64,000 nt of DNA from Plantibacter sp050587525 (GCF_050587525.1 NZ_JBOBFT010000001.1:62001-126000); one strand, 5' to 3'. Positions 48,949-58,001 are shown, counted from the first letter of the stretch. Notes: generated from the letters alone by a model not told the origin. Numbers and translations are program-made.

Positions 48949-50154
48949 TCAGCAGGTCGAGGTCGTCGTGCCCGCGAACGCCGCGCTGAAGAAGTCGAGC
49001 ACGGCCGGCACTGCCCGCAACGCGATCAGCCCGTGCCCGGTGTCCGGGTAGGTGCGTGAATCGACGGCGGTGCCGATCGCGCACTCCGTCCGAACGAATC
49101 CGGCGGTCGCGGTCGGGTGTACGAGCGTGTCGGAGAGTCCTTGCGCAACGAGCAACGGTGCCGGGATGCGGACCGAACCCGGCGTGTTCTCGCGCAGCAT
49201 CGTGGCCCACGGCTCCGTCGTCCCCGGATCGTTGACGACATAGGTCCCGAGGAGTTTCGCGGCGATCCCGTGCAGTTCGTCGTGGCCGCTCACGAGGCAG
49301 AGCTCGTCGAGGACGGCCGTCTGCCGCACCCCCTCCGGCGACAGGATCGAGTCGAGCGAGAGCCCCGGATACCGCTCCCGATAGACGGAGGCGTAGGCCG
49401 AGAAGGCGTAGGAGCCGATCGTGATGCCGGAGACGGTGCCGATGTCGTCGCGGAGCAGCGCCGCGAGGTCGGCCGCGGGTGCGGCGACGGCCGCGGCGAC
49501 GAGATGCAGTTCGGGCGCGTAGCTCGCAGCGTCCTGGGCCGCGAACAACGCCGCCTGCCCGCCCTGCGAATGCCCCCACAGGAGCAGCTGATCGTTGGCG
49601 CCCGTGCCCGGCAACGCGCGGGCTGCGCGTGCCGCATCGAGCACGCTGTTGCCTTCCGTCTCACCGATCAAGTACGCGTCCGGACCCGGCAGCCCCATCC
49701 CCGGGTAGTCGGTCGCTGCGACGACGTACCCGGCGCCCACGAGCGCATCGAGGCCCTCGATGAGGTCGAACGGGTCGATGCTGAGCGACGGCGCGCAGTG
49801 GACCGCTGCGCCCGTCGTCGGGTGTCCCCACGAGACGATCGGCCGCCCGCCGGGAGGGGTCGGCGCGTCCGGCGCGACGACGACCCCCGAGACGAGGACG
49901 TCCGCGCCGAACAGATCCGTGCTGTGGTAGATGATCCGCCATGCCCGCATCCCGTCGCCGATGCTCGCGATCGGTTCCGAACGGTAGATCGTCCCCGGTG
50001 CGCCGGCCGCATGCGGTTCCGGAACCGACATGAATCCCGGATCGCCGGCCTCCTCGATGATGCTCTCCGTGATCCGCCGGTCGACCGACGACGTGCACGC
50101 GAGCACGGCGATCACGACGATGACCGTCTGCAAGGCGAAGAAGCGTCTGTGCAT
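48949..50154 (-). CDS. Secretory lipase-like alpha/beta hydrolase
   Basis: This 401-residue exported hydrolase starts with a hydrophobic segment ending in VLAC at residue 20, a possible lipobox. The LIP/secretory-lipase core has YVVAATDYPGMGLPG, the nucleophile elbow GHSQGG (Ser196) and LLVAQGLSDTLVHPTATAGF with the acid. The catalytic histidine is in PDTGHGLIAL. It ends in a cysteine near ...TTTSTC. Substrates are probably acyl esters or triglycerides. Confidence 0.88.
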   Translation of the reverse strand: MHRRFFALQTVIVVIAVLACTSSVDRRITESIIEEAGDPGFMSVPEPHAAGAPGTIYRSEPIASIGDGMRAWRIIYHSTDLFGADVLVSGVVVAPDAPTPPGGRPIVSWGHPTTGAAVHCAPSLSIDPFDLIEGLDALVGAGYVVAATDYPGMGLPGPDAYLIGETEGNSVLDAARAARALPGTGANDQLLLWGHSQGGQAALFAAQDAASYAPELHLVAAAVAAPAADLAALLRDDIGTVSGITIGSYAFSAYASVYRERYPGLSLDSILSPEGVRQTAVLDELCLVSGHDELHGIAAKLLGTYVVNDPGTTEPWATMLRENTPGSVRIPAPLLVAQGLSDTLVHPTATAGFVRTECAIGTAVDSRTYPDTGHGLIALRAVPAVLDFFSAAFAGTTTSTC

Positions 50155-50314
50155 CGTGCTGCCAACCAGTGTCGCGGGAGTCCGCGCTCCCGATGTGTGA
50201 ACGCTAGCACCGGCGCGGACGCCGGTCCACGCATCGGCCGCTCGTCGCTGTCAAGGGTCTGCCAGAGGCGCGACCACACGGTTAGCGTGAGGGTTCGGCG
50301 ACGGAAGGATGCGC

Positions 50315-51808
50315 ATGACCTCGTTGTGGCTCGATCGCACCAGCACCATCCCCACGGACGCTCCGGACGGGCCTGGGAGCGAACGTCGATTCGACGAGAT
50401 CGTCGTCGGCGCAGGCATCACCGGACTCGTGACGGCGCTCCTGCTGGCGAGGGCCGGGCATCGGGTCGCCGTCCTGGAGGCCCGCGAGGTCGGTGCCGTC
50501 GCGACGGGCAATACGACCGCGAAGCTGAGCGTCCTCCAGGGCGCCCACCTGCAGCGGATCAAACGACGCACGTACCAGGCCGTCGTGCAGGCGTACGTCG
50601 ATGCGAACCTCGCCGGCCAGCGATGGATGCTCGATTTCGCGGACCAGAACGACGTGCCCGTGGAGCGAGTCGATGCCGTGAGCTACTCGACCACGCACGC
50701 GGGGGTGGAGACGATCCGCCGAGAACTGGCCGTCGCTCGGTTAAGCGGTCTGCCCGTCGCATCGGCGAACGACGTCGACCTGCCCTTCCGGACCACGGCG
50801 GCCGTCGTCCTCCCCGACCAGGCGCAATTCGATCCGATGATCGTCCTCGCGGCTCTCGCGGCGGAGTTCCGGGGACTCGGCGGTCGGATCATCGAGGGCG
50901 TCCGGGTGACGGGGGCCCGTGCGACGAAACCTGTGGAGGTCTCCACGACGGCCGGCGGCTTCGAGTGCGACCACCTCGTCCTCGCGACGGGAACGCCCGT
51001 CCTCGACCGCGGGCTCTACTTCGCGAAGCTGAGCGCGCATCGCTCCTACGCCGCCAGCTTCACCGTGACCGACCAGCTGCCACCGCACCAGTACCTGAGC
51101 GTCGACGCGCCGTCCCGTTCCATTCGCACCGCGCAGACCGCGGACGGCGTGCAACTGCTCGTCGGAGGCAACGGTCACGGGGTCGGTCGTGAACCGTCGC
51201 CTGCGGCACGGGTCGCGGAGCTGACGACGTGGACGAAGCGGTACTGGGCGGGCGCGGAACGGACGCACGTGTGGAGCGCGCAGGACTACGAGACGCCGCA
51301 CGGAGTGCCGTTCGTCGGGCTGCTGCCGCGCGGTCGTGGGCGCATCTCGATCGCGACCGGCTACGACAAGTGGGGAATGACGAACGGCGTCCAGTGCGCG
51401 ATCACCCTCGCGGCGCAGATCCTCGACACAGGCCTCCCGGACTGGGCAGCGACCCTCCACCATCGCTTCACGCTCCCGATGGCGATCGCTCGCGGCGTGG
51501 GGATGAATGCCGCGGTCGCGAAGCATTACGCGACGGGCTACACCAGGGCCCTCGGTCGTCCGCTCAAGCCGACGCCTCCCCGCGAGGGCTGGGGCACGGT
51601 CGGGCGGGTCGGGTTCCGACCGACGGCGGTGTCGACGGTCGACGGCGTCACCTGTCGAGTGTCCGGCGTCTGCCCGCATCTGGGCGCCGTCGTCTCGTGG
51701 AACGACCAGGAGCGCAGCTGGGATTGTCCGGCGCACGGGTCGCGTTTCACGGCCGACGGCAAGCTGCTCGAGGGCCCCGCCACCAGCGGCCTCCCCCGGC
51801 GGGGCTGA
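50315..51808 (+). CDS. FAD-dependent oxidoreductase with C-terminal Rieske domain
   Basis: This 497-residue protein has a DAO-type FAD domain (EIVVGAGITGLVTALLLARA near residues 28-48, then ATGNTTAKLSVLQGAHL and the end ISIATGYDKWGMTNGVQCAI). It is fused to a C-terminal Rieske [2Fe-2S] domain with CPHLGAVVSWN and CPAHGSRFTADGK, so all four ligands (Cys-His and Cys-His) are present. Such fusions are found in actinobacteria and bacilli; the substrate is unknown. ATG 50315 is chosen because GGAAGG lies six bases upstream; the ATG at 50309 overlaps it. Confidence 0.9.
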   Translation: MTSLWLDRTSTIPTDAPDGPGSERRFDEIVVGAGITGLVTALLLARAGHRVAVLEAREVGAVATGNTTAKLSVLQGAHLQRIKRRTYQAVVQAYVDANLAGQRWMLDFADQNDVPVERVDAVSYSTTHAGVETIRRELAVARLSGLPVASANDVDLPFRTTAAVVLPDQAQFDPMIVLAALAAEFRGLGGRIIEGVRVTGARATKPVEVSTTAGGFECDHLVLATGTPVLDRGLYFAKLSAHRSYAASFTVTDQLPPHQYLSVDAPSRSIRTAQTADGVQLLVGGNGHGVGREPSPAARVAELTTWTKRYWAGAERTHVWSAQDYETPHGVPFVGLLPRGRGRISIATGYDKWGMTNGVQCAITLAAQILDTGLPDWAATLHHRFTLPMAIARGVGMNAAVAKHYATGYTRALGRPLKPTPPREGWGTVGRVGFRPTAVSTVDGVTCRVSGVCPHLGAVVSWNDQERSWDCPAHGSRFTADGKLLEGPATSGLPRRG

Positions 51809-51839
51809 CCCGCCGCCCGTCCCGAACGCCCGTGGTGGT

Positions 51840-51925
51840 TCACAACTCAGGAGCGCTCCGGCGTGTCGCGCCCGGCCGGCGGCGTGTCGGCGCCGACTCG
51901 CCGCAGCCGTCCTGAGTTGTGAACA
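51840..51925. repeat. Gene-end inverted repeat, family C, copy 2
   Basis: GTTCACAACTCAGGA and TCCTGAGTTGTGAAC are perfect 15-base arms around a GC-rich centre containing GGCGTGTCG, as in copy 1 at 22810. It lies about 30 bases after the FAD-Rieske gene. Confidence 0.9.
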
Positions 51926-52097
51926 GTGCGAGGGATCCGATGCCGAGCCGCTGCCGGGAAGGACCACACCACCAGGGGAAACATCGTCCCGTGGTGCTAC
52001 ACGAGATAACTCCGTGAGTCGATTCATAAGGAGGCGCGAACGGCGAGGCTTGAAGCACATCAACGAGCTCCGCCACAAACGGAGAAAGGAACACACC

Positions 52098-52610
52098 ATG
52101 TCCGCCCAGAACACCCCCGAGACCTCCTCCAGCTCGATCGTCGCCGAAGGGACCGTCACCGCAGCCACCGGCACCGCGACGGACGTCCTCGAACCGACGA
52201 CCACGGGCGCCGACACCGGAGCGATCACCTCCGACCAGACCACCCAGGTGATCCACCCGCAGCACTTCGACCACCCGGCGTACGGCAACAGCACGTACAA
52301 CCCGTACAGCCAGCCGGCCGCACCGAGCAAGACGCCTCGCACCGCAGCCGACCGCGACAACACGACGCAGACGCTCGGCATCATCGGCTTCGTCCTCGCC
52401 GTTGCCGCGGTCATCACCCCGTCGTTCGTGCTCCTGCCGATCGCATCGCTCGTGCTCGGTATCATCGCCCTCGCCCGCAAGCCGCGCTCGAAGGCCTTCG
52501 CCCTCACCGCCGTCATCATCTCCGGCGTGATGCTCCTCGGCGCGATCCTGTTCGGTGTCGGCGCGGTCGCCCTCTTCGGCCTCGCGGCGATCTCCGGCTC
52601 CGTCTTCTAA
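52098..52610 (+). CDS. DUF4190-type membrane protein with disordered N-terminus
   Basis: This 170-residue protein has a Thr/Ser/Pro-rich cytoplasmic region of about 95 residues, ending NPYSQPAAPSKTP. Two membrane helices follow (about 98-120 and 134-160), joined by LGIIALARKPRSKAFALTAV, the DUF4190 hallmark. The function is unknown. ATG 52098 follows GGAGAAAGGA. A perfect terminator hairpin ends the transcript. Confidence 0.82.
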   Translation: MSAQNTPETSSSSIVAEGTVTAATGTATDVLEPTTTGADTGAITSDQTTQVIHPQHFDHPAYGNSTYNPYSQPAAPSKTPRTAADRDNTTQTLGIIGFVLAVAAVITPSFVLLPIASLVLGIIALARKPRSKAFALTAVIISGVMLLGAILFGVGAVALFGLAAISGSVF

Positions 52611-52654
52611 CGACTCGGCCACCTTCTAACGACTCAGCCACTTCCCGATCGCAG

Positions 52655-52700
52655 CACGAGAACGCCGGCCCCGGAACCTTCCGGGGCCGGCGTTCTCGTG
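52655..52700 (+). terminator. Perfect 20-bp terminator hairpin
   Basis: CACGAGAACGCCGGCCCCGG and its exact complement are separated by AACCTT. The stem lies 45 bases after the DUF4190 gene and would serve the convergent histidine kinase gene as well. Confidence 0.85.
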
Positions 52701-52713
52701 TGTCCGGACGCGA

Positions 52714-52760
52714 GTGCGAAGCAGCTGGGGGCGACGCAGCTGGGTGCGAAGCAGCTGGGG
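52714..52760. repeat. 15-bp direct repeat, three copies
   Basis: Three tandem copies of GTGCGAAGCAGCTGGG (one with GCGACGCAGCTGGG) lie between the terminator and the end of the histidine kinase gene. No function is apparent. Confidence 0.75.
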
Positions 52761-52798
52761 CGAAGAGACGGCGACGCGATGCTGCCGCGCGGTTCCGT

Positions 52799-54571
52799 TC
52801 AGCCGCGAATGGGCAGCGTGACGGTGAAGGTCGTGCCGTCAGGCGTCGATGCGACGTCGAGCGTGCCGTGGTGCGCCTCGACGATCGACAGCGCGATCGC
52901 CAGTCCCAGACCGGTGCTCCCCGCGGTGCGCCCGCGGGAGGCGTCGCCGCGCGCGAATCGCTCGAACAGTTCCGGGAGGAGTTCCGACGGGATGCCAGGG
53001 CCGTCGTCCACGATCGTCAGGCGGACGGTCGCGGTGACCCCGTCGGCGAACGCCTCGTCGGGGCACTGACCGATGCCCGCCGTCCGGAGCGTCGCGGTGA
53101 CGGAGCTACCGGCCGGCGTGTGCACGGACGCGTTCGACAGGAGGTTCACGACCAGCTGGTGGAGGCGCTCACGGTCTGCCCGAACGATGACGGCGGAGTC
53201 GGGGACGTCCGCGATCCACGTGTGCGACGGCGCCGAGGCGCGCGCATCGCTCACGGCCGTCTCCACGAGATCGCTCAGGTCGACGTCGTCGAGGTGGAGG
53301 TCCTGGCCCTCGTCCAGCCGGGCGAGGAGGAGCAGCTCGCTCACGAGCGAACTCATCCGAGTAGCCTCCGACTCGATGCGGGCGAGCGCGTGCTCCGTCA
53401 TCGGCGGCAGTTGCGCGCTGTCTTGCCGGGTGAGTTCCGCATAGCCCTGGATGGCGGCGAGCGGCGTACGGAGTTCGTGGCTCGCGTCGGTGACGAATCG
53501 GCGCATGCGCTTGTCCGTCGCGGCACGGACCGCGAGCGCCGCATCGACGTGTTCGAGGAGCCGATTCAACGCCTCACCGACCTTGCCGATCTCGGTGCGC
53601 GGATCGCGATCCGGCTCATGGATGCGCATCGCGATGCCCGTGTCGCCCTTGTCGAGCGGCAGGGTCGACACCTCCACGGCCGTCGCGACGACCCGATCGA
53701 GCGGCCGGAGCGCCAACCGGACGACGACGATGGTGCCGGCGATCGTGACCGCGAGAGCGAGCGCGGCGAGGATCGCGATGACGATCGTCTCCTGCAGGAC
53801 GGCAGCCCGGGCCGTCGCGAGTGAGACTCCCGCGACGAGGACCTCCCCGTTCGGCTTCTCCTGCATCGCCACGCGGTACCCACCCAGACCGGACAGCTCG
53901 ATGCTCTGCCGTTCGCCCGGCGCCGACACGGCGGCCTCGATCTGCGCAATGACCTCGGGGCTGAGGGCGACGGCATCGGCGTTCGAGAACAGCGCGGAGT
54001 CGACGACGACGCCCTCCTCGACGAGCGCGATGATCGTGCCGCGTCCGTGCCCGACGAAGTCGATGAGTTTCTTGCTGAAGCCCTTCCGCGGATCGATCGG
54101 CCCGTTGGGGCCCTGGGTGCTCCCGGGCGTGGGGGTCGCCGTGGATGTTGGTGCGGGCACGGTCGTCGGCGTCGGCACGCTGCTGCCCGGCGTCGCGGGA
54201 TCGGTCGGGCTCGGCGTGCTGCCGGTCGGAACTGGACGTCCACCGGCGCGGTACTTCGCCACGGAGTGGTCGAGGGCGGACAGCGAGCCAGACAACTGGG
54301 TGTCCACGACGGCGGTGATCGAAGCGTTAAGCGTGACGATGCTGACGACGCCGACGAGCACCAGGACGACCGCGACGAGACCGCCGATGCTGGCGACGAG
54401 CCGTCGGCGGAGCGACCACGGGCGGCGACGGCGAGTCGGCTGCGCCGTGGTCAGCGTGCCCGTGGTCGCCGTGCCGGGTGTCTGGGTCGCGGGCGCTGGT
54501 TCTCCGACCGTCCGATGCGCCCGCGCATCGTCAGCGGAATCGCCGCCCGGCGGCATCGCATCGGGTGTCAT
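52799..54571 (-). CDS. Sensor histidine kinase (HAMP, HisKA, HATPase)
   Basis: This 590-residue kinase has a disordered N-terminus (1-50), TM1 (about 58-82), and an extracytoplasmic sensor region of about 180 residues with a Thr/Pro-rich insert (115-155). TM2 (about 262-285), HAMP and HisKA with SHELRTP at 364-370 (phospho-His365) follow, then HATPase with N, G1 (DDGPGIPSE) and G2 (GSTGLGLAIA) boxes. It resembles the TcrY/PrrB/MprB group of actinobacteria. It overlaps the upstream response regulator's stop by four bases and is expressed with it. Confidence 0.92.
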   Translation of the reverse strand: MTPDAMPPGGDSADDARAHRTVGEPAPATQTPGTATTGTLTTAQPTRRRRPWSLRRRLVASIGGLVAVVLVLVGVVSIVTLNASITAVVDTQLSGSLSALDHSVAKYRAGGRPVPTGSTPSPTDPATPGSSVPTPTTVPAPTSTATPTPGSTQGPNGPIDPRKGFSKKLIDFVGHGRGTIIALVEEGVVVDSALFSNADAVALSPEVIAQIEAAVSAPGERQSIELSGLGGYRVAMQEKPNGEVLVAGVSLATARAAVLQETIVIAILAALALAVTIAGTIVVVRLALRPLDRVVATAVEVSTLPLDKGDTGIAMRIHEPDRDPRTEIGKVGEALNRLLEHVDAALAVRAATDKRMRRFVTDASHELRTPLAAIQGYAELTRQDSAQLPPMTEHALARIESEATRMSSLVSELLLLARLDEGQDLHLDDVDLSDLVETAVSDARASAPSHTWIADVPDSAVIVRADRERLHQLVVNLLSNASVHTPAGSSVTATLRTAGIGQCPDEAFADGVTATVRLTIVDDGPGIPSELLPELFERFARGDASRGRTAGSTGLGLAIALSIVEAHHGTLDVASTPDGTTFTVTLPIRG

Positions 54572-55344
54572 TCGACGGCCCTGAGCACGTACCCGACGCC
54601 ACGGACCGTGTGGATCATCGGTGCGCGATCGGCGTCGATCTTGCGGCGCAGGTAGGAGACATAGAGGTCGACGATGCTCGCCTTCCCGGCGAAGTCGTAG
54701 TTCCAGACGCGATCGAGAATCTGCGCGCGGCTGAGGACGCGACGCGGATTGTGCATGAAGAATCGCAGGAGCTCGAACTCGGTCGTCGTGAGCGTGATCG
54801 GATCGCCGCCGCGACGGACCTCGTAGCTGCTCTCGTCGAGGAAGAGGTCGCCGACCGTGAGTCGGGAGTCCTCCTCGGACACGGTGTGGGCGGCGCGGCG
54901 GAGGAGGCCGCGCAGCCTGGCGACGAGCTCCTCCAGGCTGAAGGGCTTCGTCATGTAATCGTCGCCGCCGGCGGTCAGGCCGATGATGCGATCGTCGACC
55001 GAGTCCCGCGCCGTGAGGAACAGGGTCGGCGTCGTGTTTCCGAACTGACGCAGCTGGCGGAGGACGTCGAGCCCGTCGATGTCGGGGAGCATGATGTCGA
55101 GGACGACCACGTCCGGCCGTTCGTTGCGGTAGAGCTGAAGCGCATCACGACCGGTGCGGGCGACATCGATGACCCAGCCCTCATAGCCGAGGGCGAGCGA
55201 CACCAGATCGGTGAGCACGGACTCGTCGTCGACCAGGAGGACACGGATCGGCGAACCGTCCGAGCGGTACATCCTGGGCAGCTTCGCGAGCACCGCGCGG
55301 CGTCGTCCGGAGTCCACGAGGTGTTCGGGGGTGGACGAAGGCAT
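54568..55344 (-). CDS. OmpR-family response regulator
   Basis: This 258-residue regulator has a receiver (VLLVDDESVLTDLVSLAL; phospho-Asp83 in VVVLDIMLPDIDGLDV; Lys in YMTKPFSLEELVARL) and a C-terminal OmpR winged helix (LTTTEFELLRFFMHNPRRVL, then VDLYVSYLRRKIDADRAP and VRGVGYVLR). The kinase encoded next is its partner (ATGA overlap). ATG 55344 is used; ATG 55272 would give a shorter protein beginning just before the receiver and is also plausible. It resembles TcrX-type regulators. Confidence 0.93.
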   Translation of the reverse strand: MPSSTPEHLVDSGRRRAVLAKLPRMYRSDGSPIRVLLVDDESVLTDLVSLALGYEGWVIDVARTGRDALQLYRNERPDVVVLDIMLPDIDGLDVLRQLRQFGNTTPTLFLTARDSVDDRIIGLTAGGDDYMTKPFSLEELVARLRGLLRRAAHTVSEEDSRLTVGDLFLDESSYEVRRGGDPITLTTTEFELLRFFMHNPRRVLSRAQILDRVWNYDFAGKASIVDLYVSYLRRKIDADRAPMIHTVRGVGYVLRAVE

Positions 55345-55452
55345 CCTTCATTATCCGTTGGTGGGCGCGGTCAGACCAGGTGGGGCGACGATTCATGCCG
55401 GTCTCATATGTTTGCATGTCGGGTCCATGAGCTCGCGGCCTACGGTTCCGGC

Positions 55453-56190
55453 ATGTCCCCCACGAGGCCGATCCCCCATCCTGATGGTTCCGCCCGCCCC
55501 GGCAGTTCGGGTGGTCCAGGTCGTTCCGGCCGTTCGATCCTCGCCATGGCCGCGCTGCGGGCGCTCGTCAGACGGCGGCGCGCGAGCGGTGAGCGGTTGG
55601 GGGAACCGTTCGACGCGCCATCGATCAGCACCCCGCGGCTGACGCTGCGACCGCACCGCTTGACCGATGCGCGCCAGTGGTACGTGATCCAGTCCGACCC
55701 GTCGGTCGTCGAATACTTGCCGTGGCCGGTGCGGACACGGGCGGAGTCGTTCGAGCACCTCGCCCATCGGACCAGGCACACGCGGTTGTCGCAGGCCGAC
55801 GACTTCCTGGCACTCGCCGTCGAGTTGGACGGGCGACTCATCGGCGACGTGTCAGCACACCTGCGCGACGTCCATCCGGCACGGCGGTCGGCGGAGATCG
55901 GATGGGTGTTCGACCCCGCGTTCAGCGGCCGCGGGTACGCGGCTGAGGCTGCATCGGCGCTCCTCGATCAGTTGTTCGATGTGGTGGGTGCGACGATCGT
56001 GCACGCCGTCGTGCATCCGGAGAACGTACGATCGCTGGCGCTCGCCGCGCGGCTCGGCTTCGAGGAGGGCGTCGGGACGGAGCGGGCGGCGGCGAGGCAC
56101 TCGAGCAGCATCGTGCTCGGGGTGACGGCGGCGGGGCGAGTGGGAGCGGGGCGTGTCGAGCTCAAGCATCTGGAGCGTCGGGCCTCGTAG
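55453..56190 (+). CDS. RimJ/RimL-type GNAT acetyltransferase
   Basis: This 245-residue acetyltransferase begins with a disordered, Pro/Gly/Arg-rich segment of about 55 residues. A GNAT_3 domain follows: SISTPRLTLRPHRLTDARQW, then EIGWVFDPAFSGRGYAAEAA with loop SGRGYA, and VHPENVRSLALAARLGFEEG. RimJ/RimL types acetylate ribosomal protein N-termini, but most homologs have other substrates. It stands alone between a two-component system and a hairpin. Confidence 0.88.
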   Translation: MSPTRPIPHPDGSARPGSSGGPGRSGRSILAMAALRALVRRRRASGERLGEPFDAPSISTPRLTLRPHRLTDARQWYVIQSDPSVVEYLPWPVRTRAESFEHLAHRTRHTRLSQADDFLALAVELDGRLIGDVSAHLRDVHPARRSAEIGWVFDPAFSGRGYAAEAASALLDQLFDVVGATIVHAVVHPENVRSLALAARLGFEEGVGTERAAARHSSSIVLGVTAAGRVGAGRVELKHLERRAS

Positions 56191-56205
56191 GGCTGCTCGC
56201 ACGGC

Positions 56206-56271
56206 ACGAGGAGAACCGCTCGAGAGAAGGACGTTACGCGTGCATTCGTCCTTCTCTCCCGCGGTTCTCCT
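56206..56271. repeat. Gene-end inverted repeat, family G, copy 1
   Basis: GGAGAACCGCTCGAGAGAAG (then GACG) and CGTCCTTCTCTC (then CCGCGGTTCTCC) form arms of about 24 bases with two mismatches, between the convergent GNAT and DUF1648 genes. An extra CCTTCTCTCGCGCGG follows. A second copy lies at 57424. Confidence 0.88.
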
Positions 56272-56287
56272 TCTCTCGCGCGGGCGC

Positions 56288-56929
56288 TCAGGGGGCCATG
56301 TCGAACCGTTGCGCCCGAACGACGCGCAGCGACTCGATCGCGATGAGCCCCAGGTACGCGATCAGCATCACCGGGAGCAGCCACGGGGACACCCACGCAG
56401 GCACGTCGATCCATGTCGCGACAGCACTGATCCCGAGGAGGAGCGACGTCGCGATCGCCAAGTGCTCCATCATCCGGATGGTCTCGACGAGCGCCTGCAT
56501 GGTCGGGCGGGGTCGCGGGGAGAGCTGCGTCGTCGACGTGCTGCTCATGGTCGATGACGCGCCCCTCACGCCTGCGCGAGCGGTGAGCGGGATCGCAGCG
56601 GCGGCGATCCAGAGCACGACGAGGACGACCGTGCCGACGACCGCGGGCGTGAGGAAGAGCACGAACGACCTCGGCGCCCAGCGATCTGGCTGGAAGGCGG
56701 CGTCGAAGTGCACCGGCATCGGGTCGGGAACGGATGGGTAGAGGAGCACGCCGGTGACGAGGGTCGCGATCATGATCGCGAGTCCGACCAGGAACGGCCA
56801 GCGACGCGGGCGAGGGACCGCCGGCTCGCTCGCCGCGTTCGGATCGAGACCTGCCCCGCCATCGCCGGTCGCTGCGGAAGCACCGCCCGGATTCATCGGA
56901 TTCTGCCCGGTTCCCCAGTTGTTCCCCAT
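56288..56929 (-). CDS. DUF1648 domain membrane protein
   Basis: This 213-residue protein has a disordered N-terminus of about 43 residues and a DUF1648 motif, LLYPSVPDPMPVHFDAAFQPDRW, directly after TM1. Further helices lie at about 90-112, 155-172 and 178-198. DUF1648 is found at the start of SdpI-like proteins in Bacillus and actinobacteria. The two SdpI-like genes to the right make a family cluster here. The function is unknown. Confidence 0.85.
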   Translation of the reverse strand: MGNNWGTGQNPMNPGGASAATGDGGAGLDPNAASEPAVPRPRRWPFLVGLAIMIATLVTGVLLYPSVPDPMPVHFDAAFQPDRWAPRSFVLFLTPAVVGTVVLVVLWIAAAAIPLTARAGVRGASSTMSSTSTTQLSPRPRPTMQALVETIRMMEHLAIATSLLLGISAVATWIDVPAWVSPWLLPVMLIAYLGLIAIESLRVVRAQRFDMAP

Positions 56930-57053
56930 CCATCGAACCTAACAAGATCGGCCACCGCATATACGCACCACCTGACGGCTGCGGGTCCTTACGCCGCCAT
57001 CACACCGCCTGTGCTTGTGTGTTCCACATCGATGTCGTTCGAAGGAGACCGCC

Positions 57054-57401
57054 GTGCTGCTCGCCCAAGTCCTGCTCCTGATCGGCGCGGTCACGATCGC
57101 CTTCACGCCCATCGCCGCAGCGCGTGGAATCCTTCCGATGAACCGGATCATCGGGTTCCGTGTCCCTGCCGTTCTGGCATCGGAAGACACCTGGCGGGAA
57201 GGGCATCGTGCGGCGATTCGGTCATCGATGGTCGGCGGCTGCGCACTGCTCGTGGCGGCTCTCGCCTCGTTCGCGATCCCCGAAGTGGGCGCACAGCGCC
57301 TCGTCATCCTGACGTCGTGCATCGTGCTCACGGGGACCATGCTGTGGGGCACACGGCAGGCGGTCGTCGCGGCGAAACGGGTCGCTGCCGACGTGGGCTG
57401 A
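57054..57401 (+). CDS. SdpI-like small membrane protein, copy 1
   Basis: This 115-residue protein has helices at about 4-23, 52-72 and 80-97, with the conserved loop PMNRIIGFRVPAVLASEDTW, then REGHRAAIRSSMVGG. The pattern N-x-x-x-G-x-R-x-P-x-x-x-x-S-x-x-x-W-x-x-x-H-x-x-A is the SdpI hallmark. SdpI gives immunity to the SDP killing peptide in Bacillus subtilis; actinobacterial members are uncharacterised. GTG 57054 has GAAGGAG six bases upstream. A paralog lies 600 bases downstream. Confidence 0.85.
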   Translation: MLLAQVLLLIGAVTIAFTPIAAARGILPMNRIIGFRVPAVLASEDTWREGHRAAIRSSMVGGCALLVAALASFAIPEVGAQRLVILTSCIVLTGTMLWGTRQAVVAAKRVAADVG

Positions 57402-57423
57402 GGGCACCGGCTGACGGCGCGCA

Positions 57424-57506
57424 CCGCACGAGGAGAACCGCACGAAAGAAGGACGCTTCGCGTGAAGCGATCCTTCTCTCGTGCGGTTCTCCTTCTCTCG
57501 TGCGGC
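57424..57506. repeat. Gene-end inverted repeat, family G, copy 2
   Basis: GGAGAACCGCACGAAAGAAG (then GA) and TCCTTCTCTCGTGCGGTTCT (then CC) form arms of about 22 bases with one mismatch, followed by a second TTCTCTCGTGCGG. It lies between the first SdpI-like gene and a small membrane protein. Confidence 0.88.
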
Positions 57507-57556
57507 GTCAGAGCGCAAGCAGTGGCGAGCAGGTGGACCGCGACGTACCGTGAGGC

Positions 57557-57874
57557 ATGGGGAAGAGCGGGAAGAGCGGCATGGGCACGCTGCATGTGCT
57601 TGCGCGAGCGAACGAGATCTGGATCCGTCTCGTCCTCCCAATCGGTCTCGGCACCTTCTCGGCAGTCGCGTTCGCGACCTATCTGACCCATCCAATGCTG
57701 CACGCCGAGGTGCATTCGTGGTTCACCGTCGGGTGGGGAGTGTTGATGCTCGGGTCGATCGCGCTCCTCGCCGTCACCAACTCGAAATGTGCCCGAACGA
57801 AGTGGCGCTGGTGGCAGCATCTCGACGGGGACGATGCGTCACCTGCGAGCGAGAGTCACCGGTGTCGTGATTGA
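57557..57874 (+). CDS. Hypothetical two-TM membrane protein
   Basis: I do not recognise this 105-residue protein. Two hydrophobic helices (about 24-44 and 57-74) follow a short cytoplasmic start, MGKSGKSGMGTLHVLARANE. The C-terminal 30 residues are charged and Trp/His-rich (KWRWWQHLDGDDA). It lies between two SdpI-like genes on the same strand and may belong to the same unit, though a hairpin separates it from the first. Confidence 0.65.
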   Translation: MGKSGKSGMGTLHVLARANEIWIRLVLPIGLGTFSAVAFATYLTHPMLHAEVHSWFTVGWGVLMLGSIALLAVTNSKCARTKWRWWQHLDGDDASPASESHRCRD

Positions 57875-58001
57875 CTCGGACGATCGAGCGCCCCTCAATC
57901 GCCGCGCTCATTCGTCGCCGTCACTCCCGACCATCGCTCCCCCACCGCCACTCCTCCACCGCCCATCACCTGCCACTGCCACTGCCGCCGAAAGGTCCGC
58001 C

